A stretch of DNA of 64,000 nt, from NCBI GenBank assembly GCA_032622095.1, contig CP136064.1, positions 219,742,205-219,806,204 on the forward strand, in the 5' to 3' direction. Position numbers and translations under genes: made by a program. A model generated the notes under the pieces. The model was given only the letters and a program-made list of their open reading frames with translations. It was not told the DNA's origin and ran no database searches. This DNA comes from Siphonodentalium dalli (taxonomy: Eukaryota > Mollusca > Scaphopoda > Gadilida > Siphonodentaliidae). Shown here piece after piece: positions 9,990-22,015 of this stretch; position 1 is the stretch's first letter, and each line of letters opens with the position of its first letter.

Positions 9990-11599
9990 CTAAAGCCCAC
10001 CGCACACGTCGCAACAATGTTGTGCGACATTGTTGTGCAACATTGTTGCGACGTGTGCGGTGGTCTGTTTTTTTGTTGTAGGCAACACAAAATTGTTGCG
10101 CAACATTGTTGCGAGCGATCAAATTATTTTGATTTTGTTGCGTGTTGTAGCCAATGAATGGACAGCGTTCTATTTTTAGTATATGATGTACAGCGTCAAA
10201 TCACATGACTCAAGGTGAAGAGAAACATGGCGACTTCCACTTCGATATTTATTACAGTCGATAATCTGAACTAACATTGAAAACTGAAGCATGCTTTCAA
10301 ACAAAATAGGAGCAGACATTGAGAAATGATATAGTATGGGTTCCTGGGTTCGAAATGTGATTTGATTTGATTTACCAGCCGCTTGAAATTGAATTTGTGC
10401 ACATGGCATTCCCCTGTTCACAGTCACAGGTTCAGACTTCAGTTCAGTTCTCCAGAACCGTACTGTATAATGTAGGTTTTGGTGAATACATTTTCTATGC
10501 AATGGTGTTCCACTTCCGATGTCTTGACAATATTGTAATTTGTACAAACTAAGCTGTCTACAGCCTGTACAGGTCTGAAAATTAAAATTGACTGTATCCG
10601 ATTGAACCACCGGCACCGATTCGGCGATTGATCTATAATAGCCCAACTTGACAATAAATTATATGTCGGTTCCTGACCTAGAATTGATGGATGTTTACAG
10701 TGAAAAATTATAGTTAAATTATACCAATTGAGACATAACAAATATTTTAGAGAGCGAAACATCTGTTATGCAACCGTTATGGCTGCGAAAGATCCATCAG
10801 TCAATTATTGCCCGATCGGGCTATTGTCGATCAATATGCCCTGTCTCTGATTCGTGTCCATATTGGAACCACCACGCCCGGTTCCGTGGTTTTTGTACTA
10901 TGTGTCGGGGGTTCTGGAGTGGTATTCTCCTTTCGGAAGTCATGAATTATTCATGACTTCCACATTTGGAAATGATGCTCAAGAACTTTGACCTGATCCC
11001 TATAGAGCCACATAACCGGAGCTGGGTGAATCTCTGAAACCATGGACCGGAGCTGGATGATTCATCCAGACCTGTACAATTTTCAAGATGTGGGTGTGTC
11101 ATTCCCTTGGATAGCAAGTTAATTCACCAAGACATAGAAGTTTCGTCATCACATAAGATAGGACAAGATAAAATTTATTTAAAAGTCGGAGGAAATAAAT
11201 ATAGCGCCTGGGGCTAGATAATGACATGGATCTCTTCTCTGGCTCTACGGGCGTTAACCAGACCCAGAGTACTGGAGATTCATGGCATGATCTAGCCTGA
11301 TGAAATCAATCAAGTTTATTGTCTATGTAAATCAATAAATGACATGCATGCTTTCCGCGTCGATGAACTTTGGGAAAAACCCAGAGCTGAAATTAGTATG
11401 CAACAAACACGTGATTTGATGACGTTTTATCACGTGACTTGTTGTACAACAAATTCGCCGTGTGCGGTCAGTCACAACATTGTTGCACAACATTTGTTGT
11501 GTCATTTTGTTGTAGCGTGTGCGGACACTTACAGCGGTGTTGTATGACTCCTACAACATTGTAGCACAACATTGTTGCGACGTGCGCGCCCGGCTTTAG
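9990..11599. mobile_element. 1.6-kb TIR DNA element in the intron
   Basis: The left end starts CTAAAGCCCACCGCACACG. The right end, reverse-complemented, starts CTAAAGCCGGGCGCGCACG. Both continue into TCGCAACAATGTTGTGC. Sub-terminal CAACATTGTTG palindromes occur in clusters at 10010-10110 and 11465-11580. No clear target-site duplication was found. A 156-codon minus frame (10176-10646) starts with TTG, not ATG, and resembles no transposase I know. Non-autonomous; superfamily unassigned. Confidence 0.65.
11150..11345 (-). mobile_element. Possible retroposon 3' end, minus strand
   Basis: On the minus strand, GTTAACGCCCGTAGAGCCAG-like sequence leads to AAATAAATTTTATCTTGTCC and a CTATCTTATG tail, the form of many non-LTR element 3' ends. 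It lies inside the TIR element. No coding sequence was identified. Confidence 0.3.
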
Positions 11600-13515
11600 T
11601 ACAGATATATCTATAAAGGTTATCGAACTAAAATCATTTTGGTGTGTTTGTTTGTTAACCACAGCCCATTGAAGACTATACACACATGTACATGTATTAT
11701 AAGCCACAATTATTTAAGTTATAATTTTGAACAACTAATTTACGGCCAGTTAATGGTCGCATAAGATTTGAATGTGACAATCTTGGTCAAACTCAAATGA
11801 CTTCTACATGTGCAAATATGACAACAAAACAATAATTTGCGAACTAAACTATGATTTATTAACGACAGATAATCATGTATTGCACACAACAAACATTCAA
11901 TCTGCTGTTTTATTTATTTTTCATATCTAAAACAGACTATCGTACGCGATACAGCTTAGCGTTAAACAACCAAGTGAGGCCGTGACGTCACAAACTATAA
12001 GGGAGATAATATTTCTTCTAAAATGGCGGCGTCAACTTACCGGCGTAATTGCTTGCGCGGGTTAGTTTGAGACGACATATCTCCGATCATGTGTGGAGAT
12101 TTGCGCTGAAACTTTACACACAAACAGAGAACAGCTTGCTTGATACACATGCCTTTTCGTTATGCGGTAGTTTCCTTTCCCTTTAATACTGATTTTATTT
12201 AGATTATAAAATGAGATGATTAAAAGGGACAATTAATTGTTCTATTTTTAGAACAGATGATTCAGGCAATATAGATCATTAGAGCGACCCCATTGCTACA
12301 CTCCGAAAATCACATGCCCCAGATTGATCGGTTGTATTGTTTTATTCCATCGTTATAAGAGATAATGAGTCTAATTAACGTTTATTTGTGACAAAATTAC
12401 ACAATAAAATTTCAGTAACCACGATTGTTCGTCAGCTAAACAATCACACTTGTTTATACCATAACATATTCGATATATAATCAATATTAATCGATAGAAG
12501 CGTTTCTGGCAGGGGTCTTTGATTCATATTAATATGTTTACCCCGGTAACTATATAGCAAATGTTTGCAAAGAGATAGACCATCTTTAAACTAAATACAT
12601 AACATGTCCTGTGTTATGGTTGTCATATTAAATGGGCAGCAATGTCATGATTGGAAATGATAAACTGTGGAAAACTTGGTTATGAAAACACCTCCCACCC
12701 CGATCCCCGCACTGGTGCACTTGCATTCCGAATGAAATTGTGCAACAAATACCCCGAGTTCGATTTACGCACGTAAAGTCCCGAATATGCCAATTTATTT
12801 ACTATCAGATAAGGAGTTGTCAAAATCTCTGAGCGATGAAATTCGATCTTACTTTTACTGATATTGCCACAGGACGTGTACAAACTACTCAGAAAGAGTT
12901 ACTCGTTTTGATTAGATTATAATAGCTGACAATTTCTTCGAAATTAACAAAAACGCGTGAGTCATGAAATGAACAATTACGAAAATACAGGTTTGTTGTA
13001 ATTTTGTGTGCCAAATTTCACACACTTCCAATTGTCGCCCAATCACACGCTCTTGCACAAAGAATACGTCAATGTCACTCTATCTAACGCGCACAAACTA
13101 AGAAAATAAAAACAAATACTTACTCGCGCGGCACTTGAATAGTGACGTCGTCAATAACAAAAATCTATATTTAGCACGCAGAGCAGCAGTTCCTGCACGC
13201 AGTTTAGAATTTTAGGTGCAGATCAGGCCATTTGATTACGCGGTGTGGTCATGCTGATAATAAATAATATACGTTATATTAAGTTGACATATTTTATTGG
13301 TAACTGTTTTTGTTAGTAATATAAATAATAGAAATGGCGAAAAAACAAAAACCTCTGACCCAGTTTTAATCAGAAATGCTTCTAACACGATCCTTTGCAC
13401 ACGGGGCCTTCAGTCTATCCAAGTGTTCAAGTTAAATCCATTACGAACCGCAGCCGATAGAAGCCCCGACATGTCATTCATATTAAACCTGTATATACAC
13501 GTATACGAGCAACTT
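11600..13515. other. Intron sequence, nothing recognised
   Basis: AT-rich stretch without splice-flanked frames or repeats that I can support. Confidence 0.4.
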
Positions 13516-13576
13516 ATAGAGTCCTGTCACTCAGGATGCGTGTGTAAACCACTGAAGATCACACGACGAAACTGTG

Positions 13577-13710
13577 ACAAGTGATGAAAGCGAAAAATGT
13601 CGAACGCGCGTGTAAACGCAAACCCGAAACAAGCGATGAAAGCAAAAAATGTCGAACGCGTGTGTAAACGCAAGTGTAAACGCAAACCCGAAACAAGCGA
13701 TCAAATAGAA
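13577..13710. repeat. Short tandem repeat of about 60 bp
   Basis: The block AAGCGATGAAAGC...AAAAATGTCGAACGCG...TGTAAACGCAAACCCGAAAC appears about two and a half times, with a GTGTAAACGCAA duplication inside. Frames here are artefacts. Confidence 0.75.
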
Positions 13711-13809
13711 ATTATACAAAAGGTCTTCATAGCAATGTAGATGTTTCATCTCGATGTAACCATGGTAACCACCGAAAGCGAAATTAGTTCAAACACAAAT
13801 GTAATCTGA

Positions 13810-14945
13810 CTGGCGAAATAACCGAGGAAAGTGATGGAACCGAAATAACGAAACGAAAATCGTTTTATTTTTTCGGTTGTTTCGCTGGATTGATTAGAAA
13901 AATTATACAGGGCTGGAAAACAGTTAAAGACGACTAAACGTCAAAATGTATGTTTTGTCGTGAATTTTCGATAGAAACGAATTTCGCACATTGTTGTATG
14001 CACACATGCATGCATACAATGTTGGGCGTGGACTCATAAACCCGCGTCCACGACAATATTCTCTGTTGTGTCGCCCAAATTTTGGGGGTGGTGGGACACT
14101 AATTCCTGAGAAGGAAGCGATGAAACCGTTATAACCAAACGAAATTTCGTTTGATTATTTCGGCCCTTTCCCTTGTTTCGTCAGGTGATCACCCGTGTTT
14201 TTACACATGTATCTGGAATAGTATAGACATGATCCATTAGCATGCAACGTGTAACATGTACGTATTACTGGGCGCAATAACCGAAGAAAGCGATGGAACC
14301 GAAATTATCAAACGAAATTTCGTTTGATTGTTTTCGGATGTTTCCACTTCTTCTGACTGGTACTTTATTTGTTCACAAAATGTATGTCAATGGACAACAG
14401 TTAAACGCGACAAAACGTCAACTGTATGTTTTGTCTTGAATTTTCGCCATTTCAGTAACCGATAGAACTATTATCGCTAAATTAAGGTGACACCAAGAAA
14501 ATACCGGAACACGCCGGTAAGCGGGCAAATTTATGGACCAGACAATACAAGAAAACGATAATCAGAAATGTTAACGCCCTCAAGATCATATAATTAGCAG
14601 CAGTGTGCCATTGTTGTTATAAAAATGCATTCATCTTCTCACAAAGTCGCCACCTTCGAGTAAATTTCCGGCGTTCCGACACAGGCCCTATATATTCCGA
14701 CAGGTTGAAACAAGCGAAATAACAAATTCCAATTTACGATGCAAGGCGTTGACCCATAAACCCGTGACCACGACCAATATTCTCTATGTTGTCGCCCAGA
14801 TCTTGGTGGGGGGGGGGGGGTACAAAAGGCAAAAATATCACAGCGAAGTAAGCGATTATTTCGGCCCTTTCGCTTGTTTCGCCAAGTGATCGCCCATGGT
14901 TTACAAACGCATCTGGAGTGGCATAAACAGAAATCCATAGTTTTA
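13810..14945. repeat. Cluster of duplicated CGAAATTTCG-palindrome repeats
   Basis: Two interleaved duplications. 13813-13975 resembles 14276-14455 (AACCGA.GAAAG.GATGGAACC, then ACAGTTAAA.....AAACGTCAA..TGTATG). 13990-14220 resembles 14735-14940 (ATAAACCCG, CACGAC.AATATTCTCT, TTATTTCGGCCCTTTC, TTTCG.CA.GTGATC.CCC). The palindrome AACGAAATTTCGTT recurs. A C/G-rich run (about 14807-14820) interrupts the second copy. These are probably MITE copies, with boundaries unresolved. Confidence 0.6.
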
Positions 14946-15278
14946 TGTTTTTCGTCGTCAACATGTATTACAACCTATATCCTCAACCACGTTACATGTC
15001 ACCACCCCATCCCACCACCCATAGTAACATCTACTTATCTACGTTTTTAACAAATAACAAGGATAAACACGCACAATCCCCGCAGTCCGTATATAAACGA
15101 TGGAAGCGAAATCGTTCTATATATTGTCGGACTAATACAAGTTACGTGTATTCGTGTAACTGACCCTGGCGTCGATGGAAATATGACAATAGTATATAGG
15201 GTACACTGACAGGTGGCAATCTTAGAACTACATACATACACGAACAGACCACGAACTAAATAAATTAAATTCGACGGT

Positions 15279-16089
15279 CGACAGACTAAATGTCAATCCA
15301 CACCGGACGCGAGCGCGCGATTATAACGGCCGTTTTATGTCGTCCGTAGCAGTTCAAAGCGCGCGAATTTTATATTCACACCACAATCGACTGCATCGCT
15401 GACAACGAGGCGATCACAGCAGTGATTTTATGCTTCGTCGATTTCTCGCTTTGTGGCAAACCAGCGGGATAATTGGGTCGCTGTCAAATAGGATATTCAT
15501 GCGCGCATTTTCTTCCTATTTGAAGGCGACACGTTCATTCGTCGTCGCGATAACAAAGGTCGAGGACTTTAGCAAATTGCTGATAACTGAAGTGCAGGTA
15601 TAAATGAGAAGAGAAAATGCATGACAAGAGGCTCTTGTCAAGAGCTCGACGTAATAACAGGATCGTCTGGTAATTTTTTGGTCCCAATCAATTCCAAACT
15701 TATGAGGTCACTTTGCCCACAATTTGCCCCCCCCCCCCGATAAAAATAAACTCACAAATTGGAATTATAGAATGAAATTAAATTAAACGCAATTGCTATG
15801 AGAATTTAGGAAGCCCGTGCACCATTCCACTCGACATACTATATTTGACAATTAAATGAGTTTGAAAAAACTCTTACATGTACATGTTTAGCAAATTCTG
15901 ATTAAAATGTCCATGTGCATTGTATTTGTGACCTGCCTGTAAAGGAGGCACTCAAACGATTTTTTACCCACACCATCGCGCGCGACGATGCGATCCAGTC
16001 GCTTTCGGTGTGAATATAAAAATCGCGACAGAAAATGTCCGTAAAAATGGCGCGCTCGCGCCCGGTGTGGATTGACCCGAAGTCTGTCG
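15279..16089. mobile_element. 0.8-kb TIR element ending 53 bp before the splice acceptor
   Basis: The left end and the reverse complement of the right end both begin CGACAGACT and share GTCAATCCACACCGG, GCGCGAGCGCGC and TTTTATATTCACACC, so the TIRs are long (about 100 bp) and imperfect. A C-run lies at 15721-15739. No coding capacity and no clear target duplication. The right end is 53 bp upstream of the AG of exon 2, so the branch-point region of the intron is the short unique remnant plus this element. Confidence 0.7.
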
Positions 16090-16142
16090 TTACAGAAGCA
16101 AAATAAGAAACCCTACATACATGCATATAATGTTCTTTGCAG

Positions 16143-19100
16143 TTTGCGCTTCCGGAACCCCACTAAGAGGAAATCTGGGCAAGAAGAAGGGGGGACACAG
16201 CGACCTAGAACGTGATGTCCGAAGCAAGAAGGGTTCCGGTCATGATGACCATGATGATCATCACGGAAAACACAGTGACTTAGAACGTGATGTCCGAAGA
16301 AAGAAGGGATCCGGTCATGATGATCACCACGGAAAACACAGTGACTTGGAACGTGATGTCCGAAGCAAGAAGGGTTCCGGCCATGATGACCACGATGATC
16401 ACCACGGAAAACATAGTGATTTGGAACGTGATGTCCGAAGCAAGAAGGGATCCGGCCATGATGACCACCACGGAAAACACAGCGACTTGGAACGTGATGT
16501 CCGAAGCAAGAAGGGTTCCGGCTATGATGACCACCACGGAAAACACAGCGACTTGAAACGTGATGTCCGAAGCAAGAAGGGTTCCGGCCATGATGACCAT
16601 GATGACCACCACGGAAAACACAGTGATTTGGAACGTGAGGTCCGAAGCAAGAAGGGTTCCGGCCATGATGATCATGATGACCACCACGGAAAACACAGTG
16701 ACTTGGAACGCAATGTCCGAAGCAAGAAGGGTTCCGGCCATGATGACCATGATGATCACCACGGAAAACACAATGACTTGGAACGTGAGGTCCGAAGCAA
16801 AAAGGGTTCCGGTCATGATGACCACAACGGAAAACACAGCGACTTGGAACGTGATGTCCGAAGCAAGAAGGATTCAGGCCACGATGACCATGATGATCAT
16901 CACGGAAAACACAGTGATTTGGAACGTGAGGTCAGAAGCAAGAAAGGTTCCGGCCATGATGACCACGATGACCACCACGGAAAACACAGTGACTTGGAAC
17001 GTGATGTCCGAAGCAAGAAGGGATCCGGTCATGATGATCACCACGGAAAACACAGTGACTTGGAACGTGATGTCCGAAGCAAGAAGGGATCCGGTCATGA
17101 TGATCATGATGATCATCACGGAAAACATAGCGACTTGGAACGTGTAGTCCGAAGCAAGAAGGGTTCCGGCCACGATGACCATGATGATCACCACGGAAAA
17201 CACAGCGAATTGGAACGTGATGTCCGAAGCAAGAAGGGTTCCGGTCATGATGACCACCACGGAAAACACAGTGACTTGGAACGTGATGTCCGAAGCAAGA
17301 AGGGATCCGGTCATGATGATCACCACGGAAAACACAGCGACTTGGAACGTGATGTCCGAAGCAAGAAGGGTTCCGGCCATGATGACCACCACGGAAAACA
17401 CAGTGACTTGGAACGTGATGTCCGAAGCAAGAAGGGATCCGGTCATGATGATCACCACGGAAAACACAGCGACTTGGAACGTGATGTCCGAAGCAAGAAG
17501 GGTTCCGGCCATGATGATCACCACGGAAAACACAGTGACTTGGAACGTGATGTCCGAAGCAAGAAGGGATCCGGTCATGATGATCACCACGGAAAACACA
17601 GCGACTTGGAACGTGAGGTCCGAAGCAAGAAGGGTTCCGGTCATGATCATGATGATCACCACGGAAAACACAGTGACTTGGAACGTGATGTCCGAAGCAA
17701 GAAGGGTTCCGGTCATGATGACCACCACGGAAAACACAGTGACTTGGAACGTGATGTCCGAAGCAAGAAGGGATCCGGTCATGATGATCACCACGGAAAA
17801 CACAGCGACTTGGAACGTGAGGTCCGAAGCAAGAAGGGTTCCGGCCATGATGAACACGATGATCACCACGGAAAACACAGTGACTTGGAACGTGATGACC
17901 GAAGCAAGAAGGGTTCCGACCATGATGATCACCACGGAAAACACAGCGAATTGGAACGTGATGTCCGAAGCAAGAAGGGTTCCGGCCACGATGACCATGA
18001 TGACCACCACGGAAAACACAGTGATTTGGAACGTAAGGTCCGAAGCAAGAAGGGTTCCGGCCACGATGACCATGATGACCACCACGGAAAACACAGTGAC
18101 TTGGAACGTAAGGTCCGAAGCAAGAAGAGTTCCGGCCATGATGATCACCACGGAAAACACAGCGACTTGGAACGTGATGTCCGAAGCAAGAAGGGTTCCG
18201 GCCATGATGACCATGATGACCACCACGGAAAACATAGTGATTTGGAACGTGAGGTCCGAAGCAAGAAGGGTTCCGGCCATGATGACCATGATGACCACCA
18301 CGGAAAACACAGTGACTTGGAACGCGATGTCCGAAGCAAGAAGGGTTCCGGCCATGATGATCATGATGACCATCACGGAAAACACAGTGATTTGGAACGT
18401 AAGGTCCGAAGCATGAAGGGTTCCGGCCACGATGACCATGATGACCACCACGGAAAACACAGTGACTTGGAACGTGAGGTCCGAAGCAAGAAGAGTTCCG
18501 GCCATGATGATCACCACGGAAAACACAGCGACTTGGAACGTGATGTCCGAAGCAAGAAGGGTTCCGGCCATGATGACCATGATGACCACCACGGAAAACA
18601 TAGTGATTTGGAACGTGAGGTCCGAAGCAAGAAGGGTTCCGGCCATGATGACCATGATGACCACCACGGAAAACACAGTGACTTGGAACGCGATGTCCGA
18701 AGCAAGAAGGGTTCCGGCCATGATGATCATGATGATCACCACGGAAAACACAGTGACTTGGAACGTGAGGTCCGAAGCAAAAAGGGTTCCGGTCATGATG
18801 ACCACCACGAAAAACACAGCGACTTGGAACGTGATGTCCGAAGCAAGAAGGGTTCAGGCCATGATGACCATGATGATCACCACGGAAAACATAGCGACTT
18901 GGAACGTGATGTCCGAAGCAAGAAGGGATCCGGTCATGATGATCACCACGGAAAACACAGTGACTTGGAACGTGATGTCCGAAGCAAGAAGGGATCCGGT
19001 CATGATGATCATGATGATCACCACGGAAAACACAGCGACTTGGAACGTGTGGTCCGAAGCCAGAAGGGTTCCGGCCATGATGACCATGATGATCACCACG

Positions 19101-19990
19101 GAAAACATAGCGACTTGGAACGTGATGTCCGAAGCAAGAAGGGATCCGGTCATGATAATCATGATGATCACCACGGAAAACACAGCGACTTGGAACGTGT
19201 GGTCCGAAGCAAGAAGGGTTCCGGCCATGATGACCATGATGATCACCACGGAAAACACAGCGACTTGGAACGTGATGTCCGAAGCAAGAAGGGATCTGGT
19301 CATGATGATCACCACGGAAAACACAGTGACTTGGCACGTGATGTCCGAAGCAAGAAGGGATCCGGTCATGATGATCATGATGATCACCACGGAAAACACA
19401 GTGACTTCGAACGTGATGTCCGAAGCAAGAAGGGTTCCGGTCATGATGATCACCACGGAAAACACAGCGACTTGGAACGTGATGTCCGAAGCAAGAAGGT
19501 TTCCGGCCATGATGACCATGATGATCACCACGGAAAACACAGTGACTTAGAACGTGATGTCCGAAGCAAGAAGGGTTCCGGCCATGATGACCATGATGAT
19601 CACCACGGAAAACACAGCGACTTGGAACGTGATGTCCGAAGCAAGAAGGGATCCGGTCATGATGATCATGATGACCACCACGGAAAACACAGCGACATAG
19701 AGCGTGAGGTCCGAAGCAAAAAGGGTTCCGGCCATGATGACCATGATGATCACCACGGAAAACACAGCGACTTGGAACGTGATGTCCGAAGCAAGAAGGG
19801 TTCCGGCCATGATGATCGTGATGATCACCACGGAAAACACAGTGACTTGGATCGTGAGGTCCGAAACAAGAAGGGATCCGACCATGATGACCACCACGGA
19901 AAACATAGCGACTTGGAACGTGAGGTCCGAAGCAAGAAGCGATCCGGTCATGATGACCACCACGGAAAACACAGTGATTTGGAACGTTAG
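16143..19990 (+). CDS. Exon 2: secreted His/Asp-rich tandem-repeat protein (53 units)
   Basis: With exon 1 this gives a 1,295-residue precursor. After the signal peptide comes a short leader (SGTPLRGNLGKKKGG), then 53 full repeats and a partial HSDLER. Each unit is HSDLERDVRSKKGSG followed by HDDHDDHHGK (30 long, 25-residue units) or HDDHHGK (22 short units); one unit has 24 residues. Roughly one residue in five is His and another fifth Asp. There is no Cys and no aromatic residue except one Tyr. The protein should be extended, highly charged and secreted. His/Asp clusters suggest binding of metal ions (Zn, Cu, Fe or Ca), an inference from composition. The KK in every unit could instead be a dibasic cleavage site releasing many copies of one peptide. 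The family is not recognised. Variants cluster as higher-order blocks (366-bp, 132-bp, 150-bp), showing unequal exchange. Confidence 0.85.
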
Positions 19991-20023
19991 GTCCGAAGCA
20001 AGAAGGGATCCGAACATGTATAA
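19988..20023 (+). other. Stop codon inside a repeat, and the in-frame tail after it
   Basis: The TAG at 19988-19990 occupies the position that is GAG or GAT in other units. After it, the same frame reads VRSKKGSEHV and then TAA at 20021-20023. The sequence shows a typical unit continuing past the stop; a GAG-to-TAG change is the simplest explanation. A sequencing error or allele is possible. Confidence 0.75.
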
Positions 20024-20141
20024 CAGCACTATTATTGACTGTATCTCACCAATACTTGCAAATTGCTAGACGTAGATGAATAGCATTCTGAGTATTTCAT
20101 TAAAATGTATCCATTGTAATGATAGTTGTTATCGGCAAAAC

Positions 20142-20901
20142 TCACTGAAAAAATAAAGTTAGTCAATATGACTAACTCAGGTTGATAAACTGTTTGTCCA
20201 CAGTGTGACTAACGTGGCTTAGTCATAATAACTGAGGCAAGCAATTAGTCAAAATGCTAGGGAGTCATCCTGACTGAGAAATGTTTGTCAAAGCGACCAA
20301 TTAGACCATTAGACTACAATTGTATATGTGTTAGTCAAAATGACCAGGATTGAAAATGTGAACATGTAATTTGGTGGACATTGTGTGCATATAATTTCAA
20401 TACTCAAGCAGGTGGTATATTATCCAGAATCAGCGACCGAATTGAAAGCAGAACAAACTTTCAATCCATTCTCTAAAACACATATTTCAATACTGGTCTG
20501 TGAGAGGTATAACAATAGTTTGGTATAGGTATAGTTAATTTTCCGAAATGTCTGTGGTGTTATTTAATAAGAATTTTTAATATCCAAATAGTGCAGCTAT
20601 TGATGTCGAAGTTTTGATGTGGGAATTTCTAATAGCTATGCCATTATATCATCCCATCACAATCGTTCAATTATAGGTACAATAGAACTGCGATGCAATA
20701 GAAATTGAATAGTTAGCAATGAATACTAAGCATACTTTAAGTCAATGTTGCAATTAGGGTTATTCTTGGTGTAACTTAGTCACCATGACTAACACCAGAG
20801 TCAGTCGTAGTGACATGCTAACAGGTGTGGGTTAGTCAAACTGACTCCAAATGCTTGTGACTTACCCTTAAATAGTCATTTTACTCGATGTTCTCTGTGC
20901 T
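20142..20901. repeat. TTAGTCA/TGACTAA-rich repeat, possible TIR element
   Basis: TTAGTCA and its complement TGACTAA (or one-base variants) recur many times at 20160-20345 and 20775-20880. CACTGAAAAAAT at the left faces the complement of ATGTTCTCTGTG at the right, which may be degenerate terminal inverted repeats. The middle is unremarkable. A mobile element is inferred; the motif density is seen. Confidence 0.45.
20152..20157 (+). terminator. AATAAA poly(A) signal of the repeat-protein gene
   Basis: AATAAA lies about 160 nt after the TAG. A variant ATTAAA lies at 20099-20104. Either would give a short 3' UTR. The AATAAA falls at the edge of the TTAGTCA-rich repeat that follows. Confidence 0.55.
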
Positions 20902-21039
20902 GTATTTGAGCGGAATATATAGAGAGCGAGTGACAACCTAATCTCGGGATTTTCCTGTTCAAACAACAAGGAATCGGACTCTTTGAGAAATTCAATCGAC
21001 ACATGCTCGTCAAATTCATCGAAATACAAAAACCGTTTC

Positions 21040-21105
21040 TATGTGATTTATAGCCATTGTAAAACCGTTTCTATGTGATTTTATAGCCATTCTAAAACCG
21101 TAGCA
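21040..21105. repeat. Two-copy 33-bp direct repeat
   Basis: AAAACCGTTTCTATGTGATT followed by TATAGCCATT appears twice in tandem, and a third partial AAAACCGTA follows. Confidence 0.8.
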
Positions 21106-22015
21106 TGCAATTGATTGGGTTGTTTTTCGGTTATTATATAAATTCCGTACGCAACGGATTTTGACGAGAAACTGTTAAAGTCGCCGTCGCGATAATTCTC
21201 AATATATGCTCATTTATTCATATCTGTATTCAGTTATGCACACTTATTTCATAAAACAATCCCCCGTTGTCTGAGAAATATGAGTGTTTACGTTTGTGGG
21301 TGGCTGGGTGATGTCACTGATGCCTCACTTCATCAGCTATTTGACGGATCCAATGATTTGCGAGAAAGCGTGGGACGTCACTCTGTACCTTTGGGAATTT
21401 CGCCAGTATTTTCTCAATATGGATGACACAAATTTGAGATTTCTGAGTCTGACAATTCTTCCTCGTTTGATTCGTCTGCAGAATATATTTTAGTTTCGAC
21501 AATGGGAGCACACATGCACGAGTCGGAATCACAAGAAAACAGTATTGTGAGACCACCAAACGAACGAGACATTGAATGACGAAGTGATGAACATCGGGTC
21601 GGAGAATGGTGAGTGTCTATCCAAAATGTCGCTGTCACAAATTGGAAGTAAATACTGGCGAGAACCCCTTTTATTCGAGCGGGCATGTATAATGATCATA
21701 ATGCATACAGCGGAAATATGAAATATAATTCAAGGAAAAGTGTTTGCCGAAGTGTCAGCCTAAAATAATGTAAACATTAAATTTTGTCATGTATTGAAAT
21801 TATGGACTTGGCCCAATGCCAGTCCACGGCTGCTCACGGGTTGACATTTGATTCAGCTACTAGTATATATCACAATCAGTGACAATGTTTACATGCACTG
21901 GCTTAATAAATAATAATAATTTGCCAAAAATGAGCTAACTTTGAATGTTTTTTTTATTTTGTTAAGCCAAATGACAACATTAAAATTACGGTGAAAATTA
22001 TCTTGAAATCTCAAC
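21106..22015. other. No gene recognised
   Basis: Small frames exist on both strands but none has recognisable motifs or good splice context. Confidence 0.4.

Larger units (their letters stand above)
6643..16142 (+). other. 9.5-kb phase-1 intron of the repeat-protein gene
   Basis: It begins GTGAGT and ends TGTTCTTTGCAG, a pyrimidine-rich acceptor. It is filled largely with mobile DNA: a TIR element at 9990-11599, tandem and duplicated repeats at 13.5-14.9 kb, and a TIR element at 15279-16089. In 6643-9989 I see no further exon or repeat that I can support, only AT-rich sequence with short chance frames. Confidence 0.75.

Noticed and set aside
10176-10646. 156-codon minus-strand frame in the intron
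   Set aside because: It starts with TTG, its first ATG is far inside, it resembles no family, and it lies in a TIR element. It could be transposase debris, but nothing supports that.
16280-19550. Long open frames of up to 801 codons on the minus strand and in other + frames across the repeat exon
   Set aside because: The units are all multiples of three and lack stops in several frames, so open frames in other registers are automatic. Only the + frame beginning at 16143 joins to a signal peptide, ends near a poly(A) signal and shows synonymous-type variation.
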